This document shows positions 36,915-45,295 of a stretch of DNA of 64,000 nucleotides, one piece after another. This DNA comes from Affinundibacterium nitidum. GTDB taxonomy: Bacteria; Pseudomonadota; Gammaproteobacteria; Burkholderiales; Burkholderiaceae_D. Position 1 is the first letter of the stretch; each line of letters starts with the position of its first letter. The stretch spans positions 282,711 through 346,710 of the forward strand of contig NZ_JACOFZ010000002.1 of NCBI RefSeq assembly GCF_014284155.1, written 5' to 3'. The notes beneath the pieces are model-generated. The model had not been told where the DNA came from. It was given only the letters and a program-made list of their open reading frames with translations, and did not search any database. A program made the translations under genes and the position numbers.

Positions 36915-37845
36915 CGTTAATAACGAACCTAAGGCTTTCCCGCAATTCGTCTGTCCTGGCGAAGCACTGACCGACATGATACGCACGGGGCCAGACCAAT
37001 GGCAGAGCTTGGTTGGCGGCTCGACTTGGAACGTGGCGCGCAGTCTTGCCAAGCTCGGCTTAAGGACCAGTTTCGCTGGTGCGATCAGCCAATGTCTCTT
37101 TGGCGATGCGCTCTACCACGCGAGCAAGGAAGCTAATTTAGATCTGCGTCTCTTACAGCGTTACGCGAAGTCCCCTTTGTTGGCCATCGTTGGAGAAACT
37201 TCTCCTCCCGATTATTTTTTCATCGGCGATGACGCAGCGGATCTCTATTTTTCTCCTGACGATTTGCCCAACAAATGGGATAGTGAACTGCAGTGGGCGC
37301 ACTTTGGTGGCATCAGCTTGGCGCGTCCACGGCTCGCAGAAAAATTGATCGCCTTGGCGCAGCAATTGAAAGCACAAGGTATCAAGATTTCTTACGACCC
37401 CAATTTCCGTAAGCTGATGGATGCCAACTACGACCACACATTGCAGACCATGTGTGCGCTGGCAGATGTCATCAAAGTTTCCGACGATGATTTGATCGGG
37501 CTTTTCCGAAGCGTCGATCTAGACCAGCACTTCCAGACTTTACGTGGATTCAATCCAGAAGCCGTCGTTTTGTACACGCGTGGTGCGGCTGGCGCTTCTT
37601 TACATGTTGGCCAACAAGTCTGGCAGGCAGCTCCACCGCAAATTGAGGTAGTCGATACCGTAGGTGCGGGGGATGCCAGTATCGCTGGTTTGCTGTATAG
37701 CCTTTGCCAACATCCCGAACGTAGCTGGCAACAACATTTGTACTATTCGGTGGCAAGTGGTGCAGCGGCCTGCCTCGCAGCGGGTGCGCAAGCGCCGACG
37801 CTTGAGCAAATCATGCCGCTTTATCAAACACTGAATATGGACTAA
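36907..37845 (+). CDS. PfkB-family carbohydrate kinase, likely fructokinase
   Basis: A 312-residue ribokinase-fold sugar kinase. The substrate-side GGSTWNVARSLAKLG and the ATP-side signature VDTVGAGDAS (with catalytic Asp) are both present, and the length fits fructokinases and 2-keto-3-deoxygluconate kinases. Given the isomerase upstream, phosphorylation of fructose to fructose-6-phosphate is the natural role. The start codon ATG 36907 overlaps the isomerase stop by 8 bases. GH47 follows after 70 bases. Confidence 0.88.
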   Translation: MANVNNEPKAFPQFVCPGEALTDMIRTGPDQWQSLVGGSTWNVARSLAKLGLRTSFAGAISQCLFGDALYHASKEANLDLRLLQRYAKSPLLAIVGETSPPDYFFIGDDAADLYFSPDDLPNKWDSELQWAHFGGISLARPRLAEKLIALAQQLKAQGIKISYDPNFRKLMDANYDHTLQTMCALADVIKVSDDDLIGLFRSVDLDQHFQTLRGFNPEAVVLYTRGAAGASLHVGQQVWQAAPPQIEVVDTVGAGDASIAGLLYSLCQHPERSWQQHLYYSVASGAAACLAAGAQAPTLEQIMPLYQTLNMD

Positions 37846-37915
37846 AGCCCTTGCAACTCAAACCTCTTGCAACTTAACCCTATAGCAAACAACACTCAAA
37901 CAAAAGAGACGACAC

Positions 37916-39331
37916 ATGCGGAACTCATTCAAATTCATTTGCACTGCGATTGCCCTGTGCTACTGCTCGCAAGTCACTACTGCCAGCGCGACCCAAGCGC
38001 CAACAAATAAAAGTAAGCAGACAAAAGTTGCCAGCGCCGCTGTGAGCATGACAGAAGCGGATGCTGCGGTAATGGCAGAGAAAGTCAAAGCAGAGACACT
38101 TCACGCTTGGAACGCTTACAAACAATATGCATGGGGGCATGATGCACTTAAGCCGCTCAGTCAAAGCAGCCATGATTGGTATGGCAGTTCGCTATTGATG
38201 ACGCCCGTAGATGCGCTCGATACTTTGCTCATCATAGGTCTCGACAAAGAAGCGAAAGAAGCACAGGAATTAATCGCGACTAAACTCAATTTCGATCAAG
38301 ACCTCAATGTGCAAAATTTTGAGATCACGATTCGTTTATTGGGCGGCTTAATTTCCGGCTATCAAATGACGAAAGACCAACGTTTGCTCAATCTAGCAAA
38401 AGATTTGGGCGACCGCTTACTTCCCGTTTTCAATTCACCTACCGGCATGCCTTACACGCACGTCAATCTCAAAACCGGCAAGGTCGAAGGCAATGTGAGT
38501 AACCCTGCTGAGACCGGCACCTTGATTTTAGAATTTGGCATGCTCAGCAAACTCACGGGCAACCCTGTGTATTTCGAGAAAGCCAAGAAAGCACTGGTCG
38601 CGACCTTTGCACATCGCTCCAAGATTGGTTTGGTTGGCTCAGGAATTGATGTGGAAACAGGAACCTGGACCGATAACACATCGCATATTGGCGGTGGCAT
38701 CGACTCCTACTACGAATACCTCAACAAATGCTGGCGCTTATTCGGCGACAAAGATTGCAAGGCGATGTGGGACACCAGCATTCAAGCAGTCAACCAACAT
38801 CTAGCGGAAGAAGTGCGAGGCGAGTTTTGGTATGGTCAAGTCGATATGCATACGGGCAAGCGCACCGCCAGTGTGTATGGTGCCTTAGACGCGTTTATGC
38901 CAGCATTATTGGTACTTGGCGGCGATCTGGATCGTGCAAAACGTCTTCAAGATTCTGGACAAAAAATGTGGCGCTTACACGGCATAGAACCAGAGGCAAT
39001 CGACTACGTCAATATGAAAGTGGTCTCTGCTGCTTATCCTCTGCGACCTGAAATTGTAGAGTCAGCTTACTATCTCTACCGCGCAACTGGAGACGTGAAG
39101 TACCGGGTCATGGGCAAAGAATTTTTTACTGACTTCGTTCGCCGCTGTCGCGTTCCTCACGGCTATGCAGCACTGAAAGATGTGCGTACCGAACTCAAAT
39201 CCGATTCCATGGAAAGTTTCGTTTTCGCAGAAACATTCAAGTATTACTACCTCTTGTTCGCACCTAAATCCGCTTTAGATTTCGACAAGATGACCTTCAA
39301 TACTGAAGCGCATCCTTTCCATTTGGATTAA
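37916..39331 (+). CDS. GH47 alpha-1,2-mannosidase, secreted
   Basis: A 471-residue class I alpha-mannosidase. A signal peptide ends near TTASATQ; the (alpha/alpha)7 barrel follows. The three acidic active-site residues of the family are visible: Glu136 (NFEITIR), Asp263 (GIDSYYEYL) and Glu379 (LRPEIVES), and Thr463 in FNTEAHPF is the calcium ligand. GH47 is mainly a eukaryotic ER/Golgi family that trims Man9GlcNAc2; characterised bacterial examples such as the Caulobacter enzyme keep the alpha-1,2 specificity. Here it should act in the periplasm or outside the cell. It is followed by GH92 at 20 bases. Confidence 0.93.
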   Translation: MRNSFKFICTAIALCYCSQVTTASATQAPTNKSKQTKVASAAVSMTEADAAVMAEKVKAETLHAWNAYKQYAWGHDALKPLSQSSHDWYGSSLLMTPVDALDTLLIIGLDKEAKEAQELIATKLNFDQDLNVQNFEITIRLLGGLISGYQMTKDQRLLNLAKDLGDRLLPVFNSPTGMPYTHVNLKTGKVEGNVSNPAETGTLILEFGMLSKLTGNPVYFEKAKKALVATFAHRSKIGLVGSGIDVETGTWTDNTSHIGGGIDSYYEYLNKCWRLFGDKDCKAMWDTSIQAVNQHLAEEVRGEFWYGQVDMHTGKRTASVYGALDAFMPALLVLGGDLDRAKRLQDSGQKMWRLHGIEPEAIDYVNMKVVSAAYPLRPEIVESAYYLYRATGDVKYRVMGKEFFTDFVRRCRVPHGYAALKDVRTELKSDSMESFVFAETFKYYYLLFAPKSALDFDKMTFNTEAHPFHLD

Positions 39332-39350
39332 ACAACAAGGAGTTTGAAAC

Positions 39351-41822
39351 GTGTTCACTTCCGCCCTCTTCTCCATTGTGCAGCACAAAAAAATCATGGC
39401 CTTGAGCCTTGCATTGGTATGCTGCAGTACTTCACTACAAGCACAGACGACATCCACGAAGTTAGCGAACTTAGCCAACACGCCAGTCAATACGTTTATC
39501 GGTACTCAAGATGATGGCAATACTTTCCCAGGTGCCTCGGCACCGTTTGGCATGATACAAGTGAGCCCAATAGGGGAGCATTATTCTGGCTGGCGCTACA
39601 CCGATCCTAAGATTCGTGGCTTCGGTCATTTCTTCTTGTCGGGCGCAGGGTGTTGGGAACAAGGCGGCCAATTGTCGGTGTTACCGGTGACAGGCAAAAT
39701 TGGCCCTGGGGGTGATTTCGATACTAATAAAGCCGATAGTTTTGATCATAAAAAATATGCCTCCACTTACACCCACGAGGGTGAAGTTGGAGATGCTGGC
39801 TATTTCAAAATTCAACTCACCAGTTATGGTGGCATCACTGCAGAAAGCACGGCGCTGACGCGCGCCGCTGCAGAACGCTATCGCTTTGCCGACAATCAAA
39901 ACGAAGGCCATGTCTTAGTCAATGTTGGGCAAGCCAATGAGCGTCATTCGGTTGCTGGCAGCAGTCTACAAGTGATCGACGACCATACAATCGAAGGCAA
40001 AATCGTCACCTTAAGTTTTTGTGGCGGCACCAAATACACGACTTGGTTTCGCATGGAATTTGATCGCCCTTTCAAAACCCATGGCGTGTGGAATGAGGCA
40101 GGTGGCAAAGTCGGCGTGCGCAGCTTGAGCCAACAAGGCGAGGTTCGTCCACATGGCGCTTGGTTCACCTTCGACGTAAGTAAAGACAAAAGCGTGACTG
40201 CGGTGACTTCAATTTCCCATGTTGATATCCAAGGCGCACGCCGCAATCTCGGTGCCGAAGGAAAGATAGGAGAAACACTCATCAGCTTTGATGCCATGCG
40301 TGAACAAGCGCAAGCGGCATGGGCGAAAGAGCTCAATAGTCTACGTATTAGTGGCGGCAGCAAAGATGAACGCACCGTGTTCTATACCGCCTTGTATCAC
40401 TCCTTGTTGCAACCGCTCACCGGCAATGATGTCGACGGTCGCTATCGTGGCTGGGATAATCAAATCCACACCACAGATCGCCGCACAGGCGAAACCTATT
40501 ATGAATTCTTCTCCTTGTGGGATACCTATCGTGCGCAAAATCAATTGATCGCCTTGCTGCGACCACAACGTGCCAAAGATATTGCGAACTCTGTGCTTAA
40601 GATCCATGAGCAAAGTGGTTGGTTACCACGTTGGGGTTATGCCAGTTACGAAACCAATGTGATGACGGGAGACCCTGTCACGCCATTTTTGGTGGATCTC
40701 TGGCGCTATGGGGCATTAAAGGGTAAAGAGCAACAAGCCTATGCAGCGCTGCGCCAGAATGCCTTTGGCGTGCCGGATTTCAAAATCCGCGCCCAAGGTC
40801 GCGCTGGCAATCCAAGTTATTTGCAACTGGGTTTTGTGCAATATGATCGCGCCTTCCCCGCTAAAGGGATGGATGTCGATCCACACCATGGTGGTTCCGC
40901 CACGTTAGAATACGCCCAAGGCGACGCAGCTCTTGCGATGATGGCACAGGCGCTAGGCAAAAAAAGCGACACGGCTATCTTGAAAAAACGCGGCATGAAT
41001 TGGCGCCAAGTGTGGGACAACAGCGTGGTTGATCAAGAGCTCGGTTTCAAAGGCTTTCCACGAGCCCGTGTAGACGGTGGTGATTGGTATACAGAAATCG
41101 ATGGCAGCTATAGCCCTCGCTCGGAACATGGCTTTCACGAAGGCACGGCATGGCAATACCAATGGTTAGTGCAACAAGATGTGCCAGGCTTGGTCAGCGA
41201 AATGGGCGGCCGCGACATGGCAGGCAAACGCCTCGACGCTTTCTTCGCCCTCGATGCCTTACAAAAAGATGCACATCAAGCGGTACGCAAAGAATGGGTC
41301 GTTGGCCCGTACAGTTACTACAATCAATACCGCTACAACCCCAATAACGAACCTGATTTGCATGCGCCGTGGATTTACACTCACATTGGTCAACCATGGA
41401 AAACGGCTATCGTCGCCCGTGCTGCGGACATCTTGTTCAGCAATGCACCGAACGGTGTTACTGGCAACGATGACCTCGGCACCATGTCCGCGTGGTATTT
41501 ATTCAGCGCGCTCGGAATCTATCCATCGACACCGGGAACTGGGGATTTTCTTCTGCATGCGCCAAAATTTGCCAAGGCTGAAATTGACTTAGGGAATGGC
41601 AAAGTCTTGCAAATAAACACGCAAGGCCTACAAGCCACACAAGCCAACTTCATTGAAGCTGCCAGTTTGAACGGCAAACCACAAAGCAAGGTCTACCTCA
41701 CATGGGAGCAAATCCAAGCGGGCGGCTCAATCGAATACAAGCTCAGCAATCGTATCGATACGCGTGGTTGGGGGACGCAATCGAAAGACCTGCCAGTTGG
41801 GCTTTCTGGTCGGGTAAAGTAA
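39351..41822 (+). CDS. GH92 alpha-mannosidase, secreted
   Basis: An 823-residue calcium-dependent exo-alpha-mannosidase. A signal peptide ends near SLQAQT; the N-terminal beta-sandwich carries NTFIGTQDDGNTFPGASAPF and the catalytic barrel has the predicted acid Glu597 (GFHEGTAWQYQW) and the base pair Asp707/Asp708 (GNDDLGTMSAWY). Linkage preference among alpha-1,2, 1,3, 1,4 and 1,6 cannot be assigned safely. The GTG start is supported by AGGAG eight bases upstream and by the signal peptide. It is the last gene of the isomerase-kinase-mannosidase unit and ends in a terminator. Confidence 0.94.
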   Translation: MFTSALFSIVQHKKIMALSLALVCCSTSLQAQTTSTKLANLANTPVNTFIGTQDDGNTFPGASAPFGMIQVSPIGEHYSGWRYTDPKIRGFGHFFLSGAGCWEQGGQLSVLPVTGKIGPGGDFDTNKADSFDHKKYASTYTHEGEVGDAGYFKIQLTSYGGITAESTALTRAAAERYRFADNQNEGHVLVNVGQANERHSVAGSSLQVIDDHTIEGKIVTLSFCGGTKYTTWFRMEFDRPFKTHGVWNEAGGKVGVRSLSQQGEVRPHGAWFTFDVSKDKSVTAVTSISHVDIQGARRNLGAEGKIGETLISFDAMREQAQAAWAKELNSLRISGGSKDERTVFYTALYHSLLQPLTGNDVDGRYRGWDNQIHTTDRRTGETYYEFFSLWDTYRAQNQLIALLRPQRAKDIANSVLKIHEQSGWLPRWGYASYETNVMTGDPVTPFLVDLWRYGALKGKEQQAYAALRQNAFGVPDFKIRAQGRAGNPSYLQLGFVQYDRAFPAKGMDVDPHHGGSATLEYAQGDAALAMMAQALGKKSDTAILKKRGMNWRQVWDNSVVDQELGFKGFPRARVDGGDWYTEIDGSYSPRSEHGFHEGTAWQYQWLVQQDVPGLVSEMGGRDMAGKRLDAFFALDALQKDAHQAVRKEWVVGPYSYYNQYRYNPNNEPDLHAPWIYTHIGQPWKTAIVARAADILFSNAPNGVTGNDDLGTMSAWYLFSALGIYPSTPGTGDFLLHAPKFAKAEIDLGNGKVLQINTQGLQATQANFIEAASLNGKPQSKVYLTWEQIQAGGSIEYKLSNRIDTRGWGTQSKDLPVGLSGRVK

Positions 41823-41843
41823 GTCACAAAACAATCGTCTATC

Positions 41844-41875
41844 GCTCGGCACCTGAAGTGAGTGCCGAGCTTTCT
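41844..41875 (+). terminator. Terminator of the GH92 gene
   Basis: A 9-bp perfect stem, GCTCGGCAC (41844-41852) with GTGCCGAGC (41862-41870), is followed by TTTCTT. Confidence 0.85.
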
Positions 41876-41951
41876 TCCTCTTGAGTTTTCAAATATGCGC
41901 TAAAAAAGCAGATCATTGATTATTGATGGTTTTCGTTGGCATAATGCACAG

Positions 41952-42446
41952 ATGAATGCCAAACACTGCTTCCCTCCTGTAGTCGACAAACACACCGAAA
42001 TCCTCATCCTCGGTAGTCTACCTGGCGACGCATCGCTGGCGCAGCAGCAATACTATGCACATCCGCAAAATCGGTTTTGGCATTTATTGTCTGATGTTTT
42101 GCAGAACAAGCTAGTTGAACAAGCATATGAACAACGTTTGCAAACGCTACTAGAACATCGTATTGGTTTGTGGGATGTGGTGGCAAATGCCAAGCGTGAA
42201 GGTAGCCTCGATAGTCAGATCAAATCACGTCAAGATAATGATTTGTTAGCTCTGCTGACTCAACTGACGTCGCTCAAGACCATCGCTTTTAATGGTGGCA
42301 CTGCGAGTAAATTAGGCTTGAAAATACTAGGGTCGAATGCGAGCCGCTATCGCATTCTTCAACTACCCTCAAGTAGTCCAGCATTTACATTGGCCTACGC
42401 AGCAAAACTGGCGCAGTGGAAACAGCTCAGTCTACAAACGATTTAG
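41952..42446 (+). CDS. DNA-deoxyinosine glycosylase (UDG family 6)
   Basis: A 164-residue uracil-DNA-glycosylase-fold protein of the hypoxanthine-DNA glycosylase group, which removes deaminated adenine from DNA. The ILILGSLPGDASLAQQQYYA motif, the NRFWHLL segment, GLWDVV and the late LPSSSPA loop are diagnostic. ATG 41952 (MNAKHCFPP) gives the usual family length; an upstream TTG frame adds 12 residues without support. It is a single gene and not obviously part of the glycan locus. Confidence 0.88.
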   Translation: MNAKHCFPPVVDKHTEILILGSLPGDASLAQQQYYAHPQNRFWHLLSDVLQNKLVEQAYEQRLQTLLEHRIGLWDVVANAKREGSLDSQIKSRQDNDLLALLTQLTSLKTIAFNGGTASKLGLKILGSNASRYRILQLPSSSPAFTLAYAAKLAQWKQLSLQTI

Positions 42447-42456
42447 CAGTCAACAA

Positions 42457-42491
42457 AGAAAAAGCGACACCAGCCGGTACTAGTGTCGCTT
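42457..42491 (-). terminator. Terminator of the small Ala-rich gene
   Basis: AAGCGACAC (42462-42470) pairs with GTGTCGCTT (42483-42491); on the minus strand the stem runs into TTTTTCTTTG. It may also stop plus-strand transcription weakly. Confidence 0.8.
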
Positions 42492-42534
42492 CCTCAAAAC
42501 TCTAGAAACGATGCTCAAGCGAGCATCAATTTCA

Positions 42535-42822
42535 TTACTTCTTCGTTGCTGGTGCAGATGCAGCGGATGCGGAAGCTTCCACTTTTGGTGCATGCTGACG
42601 TTTACCAGACGCTTGACCTGTCGCTACATCGCGTGGGCTTGTTGCAGTTGCAGAGCTAGCGGCAGAGGCTGCAGCTTTTTCAGCTGGTTTAGCAACAGCA
42701 GCTTTCGATGCAGCGCTGGCGGCAGCGGCTTCGACTTTTGCTGCTGGCGCTTGTGCCATTGCAGAACCCATAGCGATCGTTGCAACAGCGGCAGACAACA
42801 TTAATTTGTTGATGAGTTTCAT
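42535..42822 (-). CDS. Small Ala-rich secreted protein of unknown function
   Basis: A 95-residue protein with a signal peptide (cleavage near GSAMAQAPA) and a mature part made almost only of Ala, Ser, Lys, Pro and Glu, ending in a Lys pair. It is low complexity with no fold expected; such proteins resemble histone-tail-like or surface peptides, but no family is recognised. AGGA lies six bases before ATG 42822 and directly abuts the ATG at 42828, so 42822 is the start. It has a terminator and is monocistronic. Confidence 0.65.
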   Translation of the reverse strand: MKLINKLMLSAAVATIAMGSAMAQAPAAKVEAAAASAASKAAVAKPAEKAAASAASSATATSPRDVATGQASGKRQHAPKVEASASAASAPATKK

Positions 42823-43090
42823 GATCATTCCTATTAAGTAAGATAAAAGTGAAGCAAACTTGGACTACATTTAGAGCTGAAATCCAATCGTAGAGAAGTA
42901 CTACGCCCTTCCACAACGCCATCACTGGAAAATCTGTTGACAGCATTCTTCAAATTTTTTTCGATTGCGGTTTAGTACTGCTCGGCAATACCGATGGTAG
43001 AGAGGTAAAATACCGACTACATCACCTGTAGGCTTCTCACCATTAGAGTCATTTCTACAGCAAAACAAACATTATTTCTTGAGGAACACT

Positions 43091-43411
43091 ATGCAATTTA
43101 GCGAAATCCTAGCGAGCTTGCCAAGCATCGACCACTTAGCAGCGATTGAGTTATATGCTTCGAACGCCGAAGTTAATGCTATCGCCCGCATTGAAAACAA
43201 ACCTGGCTCTGCAGGTAGTGTGCGTGTCTACCATGCCTTGCTGCAGGAGTTTTCAGGGATCACCGTTGATGCTGCAAATAAAGGTTTGGAACTGTATGCG
43301 GAACATACGGCTGATGCTTTGGCCTTTCCTGGTAAGCATCCAAATATTGATCGCTTGATTCAGGTGAAGGAGTCTGGGCAGGTGTTGAGTGCGAAGCTGA
43401 TTCCAATCTAA
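43091..43411 (+). CDS. DUF2322 family protein
   Basis: A 106-residue cytoplasmic protein beginning MQFSEILASLPSIDHLAAIE with ENKPGSAGSVRVYHAL in the middle, which I recognise as the DUF2322 pattern seen in betaproteobacteria. Its function is unknown. GAGGAA five bases ahead of ATG 43091 fixes the start and excludes the upstream in-frame codon at 43079. The next gene is in the same direction after 40 bases. Confidence 0.75.
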   Translation: MQFSEILASLPSIDHLAAIELYASNAEVNAIARIENKPGSAGSVRVYHALLQEFSGITVDAANKGLELYAEHTADALAFPGKHPNIDRLIQVKESGQVLSAKLIPI

Positions 43412-43451
43412 TGTTTGCCAATAGAAATTTTGATCTTGGGCAGCCTCAATC

Positions 43452-43883
43452 ATGGAAAAAGTGGTGTTCGCAATCAATATTGAAAATGGCTGGCCGCCAG
43501 TAAGTGCGGAAGGTGTATGGTGCGAACGCGTCGATGGAAACTATCGTGTTGTAAACGCTCCGTTTTTTGTCGAGGGGCTTGCGTTTGGTGATATTTTTTC
43601 CGCAGTACCTGATCCTGTTAACGATCAAATTTTCCAATTTGAAGTAATAGAAGAATCGGGTAACTCAGTGGTTTGGCTACTGAACAATGATCGCCTTGAT
43701 ATTTCAATATTCATCGAAGAACTTACATCTTTGAATTGCAGAATCGAAGGCTTTCCACAATTTTCACTTTATTCAATTGATGTTCCCTCTACCATCGACC
43801 TACCTGCGTTTGATCGCCTCGTAGCACATTGGGAAGTGACAGGCCTACATTTTGCGTATCCCACTTGGAGAATTAAGGAATGA
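43452..43883 (+). CDS. DUF4265 family protein
   Basis: A 143-residue protein with the DUF4265 pattern: GWPPVSAEGVWCERV, then NAPFFVEGLAFGDIF. It has no signal peptide or membrane segment. Family members are scattered accessory proteins of unknown function, sometimes near toxin-immunity genes, but no such partner is seen here. It converges on the APC permease gene with 18 bases between stop codons and no visible terminator. Confidence 0.75.
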   Translation: MEKVVFAINIENGWPPVSAEGVWCERVDGNYRVVNAPFFVEGLAFGDIFSAVPDPVNDQIFQFEVIEESGNSVVWLLNNDRLDISIFIEELTSLNCRIEGFPQFSLYSIDVPSTIDLPAFDRLVAHWEVTGLHFAYPTWRIKE

Positions 43884-43901
43884 AGCAACTAAAACAGTTA
43901 A

Positions 43902-45233
43902 TCAATCAACCCTAGTCTTCTTCCTAAACCAACGCGTCCGCCAATACACAGGCAAACCAACCGCACCAAGAACACTGACCCACAGTAAAGATTCACTGCC
44001 GATGCCAATGAAGGCCCAGACCACATAAACCGCGGCAAGCACGGCGCTGATTCGAAGCCAGAGGCTGCCGTTACCAACCGCCACTTGCTTACGCTTCCAC
44101 AGCAAAAAGAGACCGATTGCTCCCATCAAATACAAGGGCATGTTCGCGGCAGTGACCATCACGCTTAAGAAAGTAAAACCCTGCGCCAAGTTGCGACTAT
44201 AGTTCATGATGATCATGGCGCTGGCTAAAGCACCGGTTAACCATAGCGCTAAGGCTGGTGCAGCATGACGATTATGTTGTTCTAGTTTTGCGGGGAAGAC
44301 GCCATGCTTGGCGAGCGAAGCTGTCATTTCACCTGCCAGTAAGGTCCAGCCATTGAGTGCACCGAGACCACTAATGACCACAAACAAAGCTACCCAAACC
44401 CCGACATTGCCCGGCACATAACGCTGAAATAAATCAACAAAGGGCGCACTCGATTGCGCCAATTCTTTGGATGGCATCAACAATAATGGAATCGCCGAGA
44501 CACCAATGTAGATCGCTGCCGCTAACAGCGTACCGAAGATCGTCGCGCGGGGAATCGTACGTGCTGGGTTTTGCACTTTACCGGCTGGTACTGTCGCACT
44601 TTCCACACCGAGCATCGCAAACATGGCGATAGTCGCCGCTGCGGTCGTTCCTTCGATCGACAAAGCAACGGTGGGCAAATTCGCTTTAAACAATTGTGGA
44701 TCGAACAGTAAGACATAAACACCTAAGACCAAAACGCCGAGCATGGGCAGAAGTTTCAGGACGGTGGTTAACATCTGCACATGCCCAGAAGCACGCGCAC
44801 CACGTAAGCTAATGAAAACAAAGAACCAGATGAGCGCCAAAGCGGCGGCTGGTGCATACCACGCTTCTTGGTTCAATACCGGCAACAAACTACTCAAATA
44901 ACCGACGACACCGATCGCTACCGTGGCATTGGTGATCCAAATCGACACCCAATAACACCACATCACAAAAAAAGTAATGCCATTACCAAAAGCGCGCTTC
45001 ATGTAAGCGTAAGGGCCATCATCTTCTGGGAAAGCACGCGCCAAATTGGCGAATACTTGCGCGATCATCACGCAACCTACCAGCGTGATGCCCCACCCAA
45101 GAAATGCATTCCAGCCATAGGGAGCAAGCGAAGCCGGCAGCATGAAAATGCCCATGCCGATCACATTGCCGACGATGAGCGCAGTGCACATCCAAAAGCC
45201 TAAAGGTTTCGCTTGCGTTGAATCAGATGACAT
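43902..45233 (-). CDS. APC superfamily amino-acid/polyamine permease
   Basis: A 443-residue permease with twelve membrane helices; the first carries GNVIGMGIFMLPASLAPYG, the unwound substrate-binding helix of the APC family. A second conserved region is the AMLGVESATVPAGKVQNPAR loop on helix 6. It is closest to the arginine/agmatine (AdiC-like) and YjeH-like branches. It lies 62 bases after the Rieske oxygenase gene in the same direction, so it may import that enzyme's quaternary amine or amino-acid substrate. Confidence 0.88.
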   Translation of the reverse strand: MSSDSTQAKPLGFWMCTALIVGNVIGMGIFMLPASLAPYGWNAFLGWGITLVGCVMIAQVFANLARAFPEDDGPYAYMKRAFGNGITFFVMWCYWVSIWITNATVAIGVVGYLSSLLPVLNQEAWYAPAAALALIWFFVFISLRGARASGHVQMLTTVLKLLPMLGVLVLGVYVLLFDPQLFKANLPTVALSIEGTTAAATIAMFAMLGVESATVPAGKVQNPARTIPRATIFGTLLAAAIYIGVSAIPLLLMPSKELAQSSAPFVDLFQRYVPGNVGVWVALFVVISGLGALNGWTLLAGEMTASLAKHGVFPAKLEQHNRHAAPALALWLTGALASAMIIMNYSRNLAQGFTFLSVMVTAANMPLYLMGAIGLFLLWKRKQVAVGNGSLWLRISAVLAAVYVVWAFIGIGSESLLWVSVLGAVGLPVYWRTRWFRKKTRVD

Positions 45234-45295
45234 GTGCTTCCTTTAGTGTTGAACGTCTAGGTGCTAGGCGAGACCACGATGAGACTCAAGATAAA

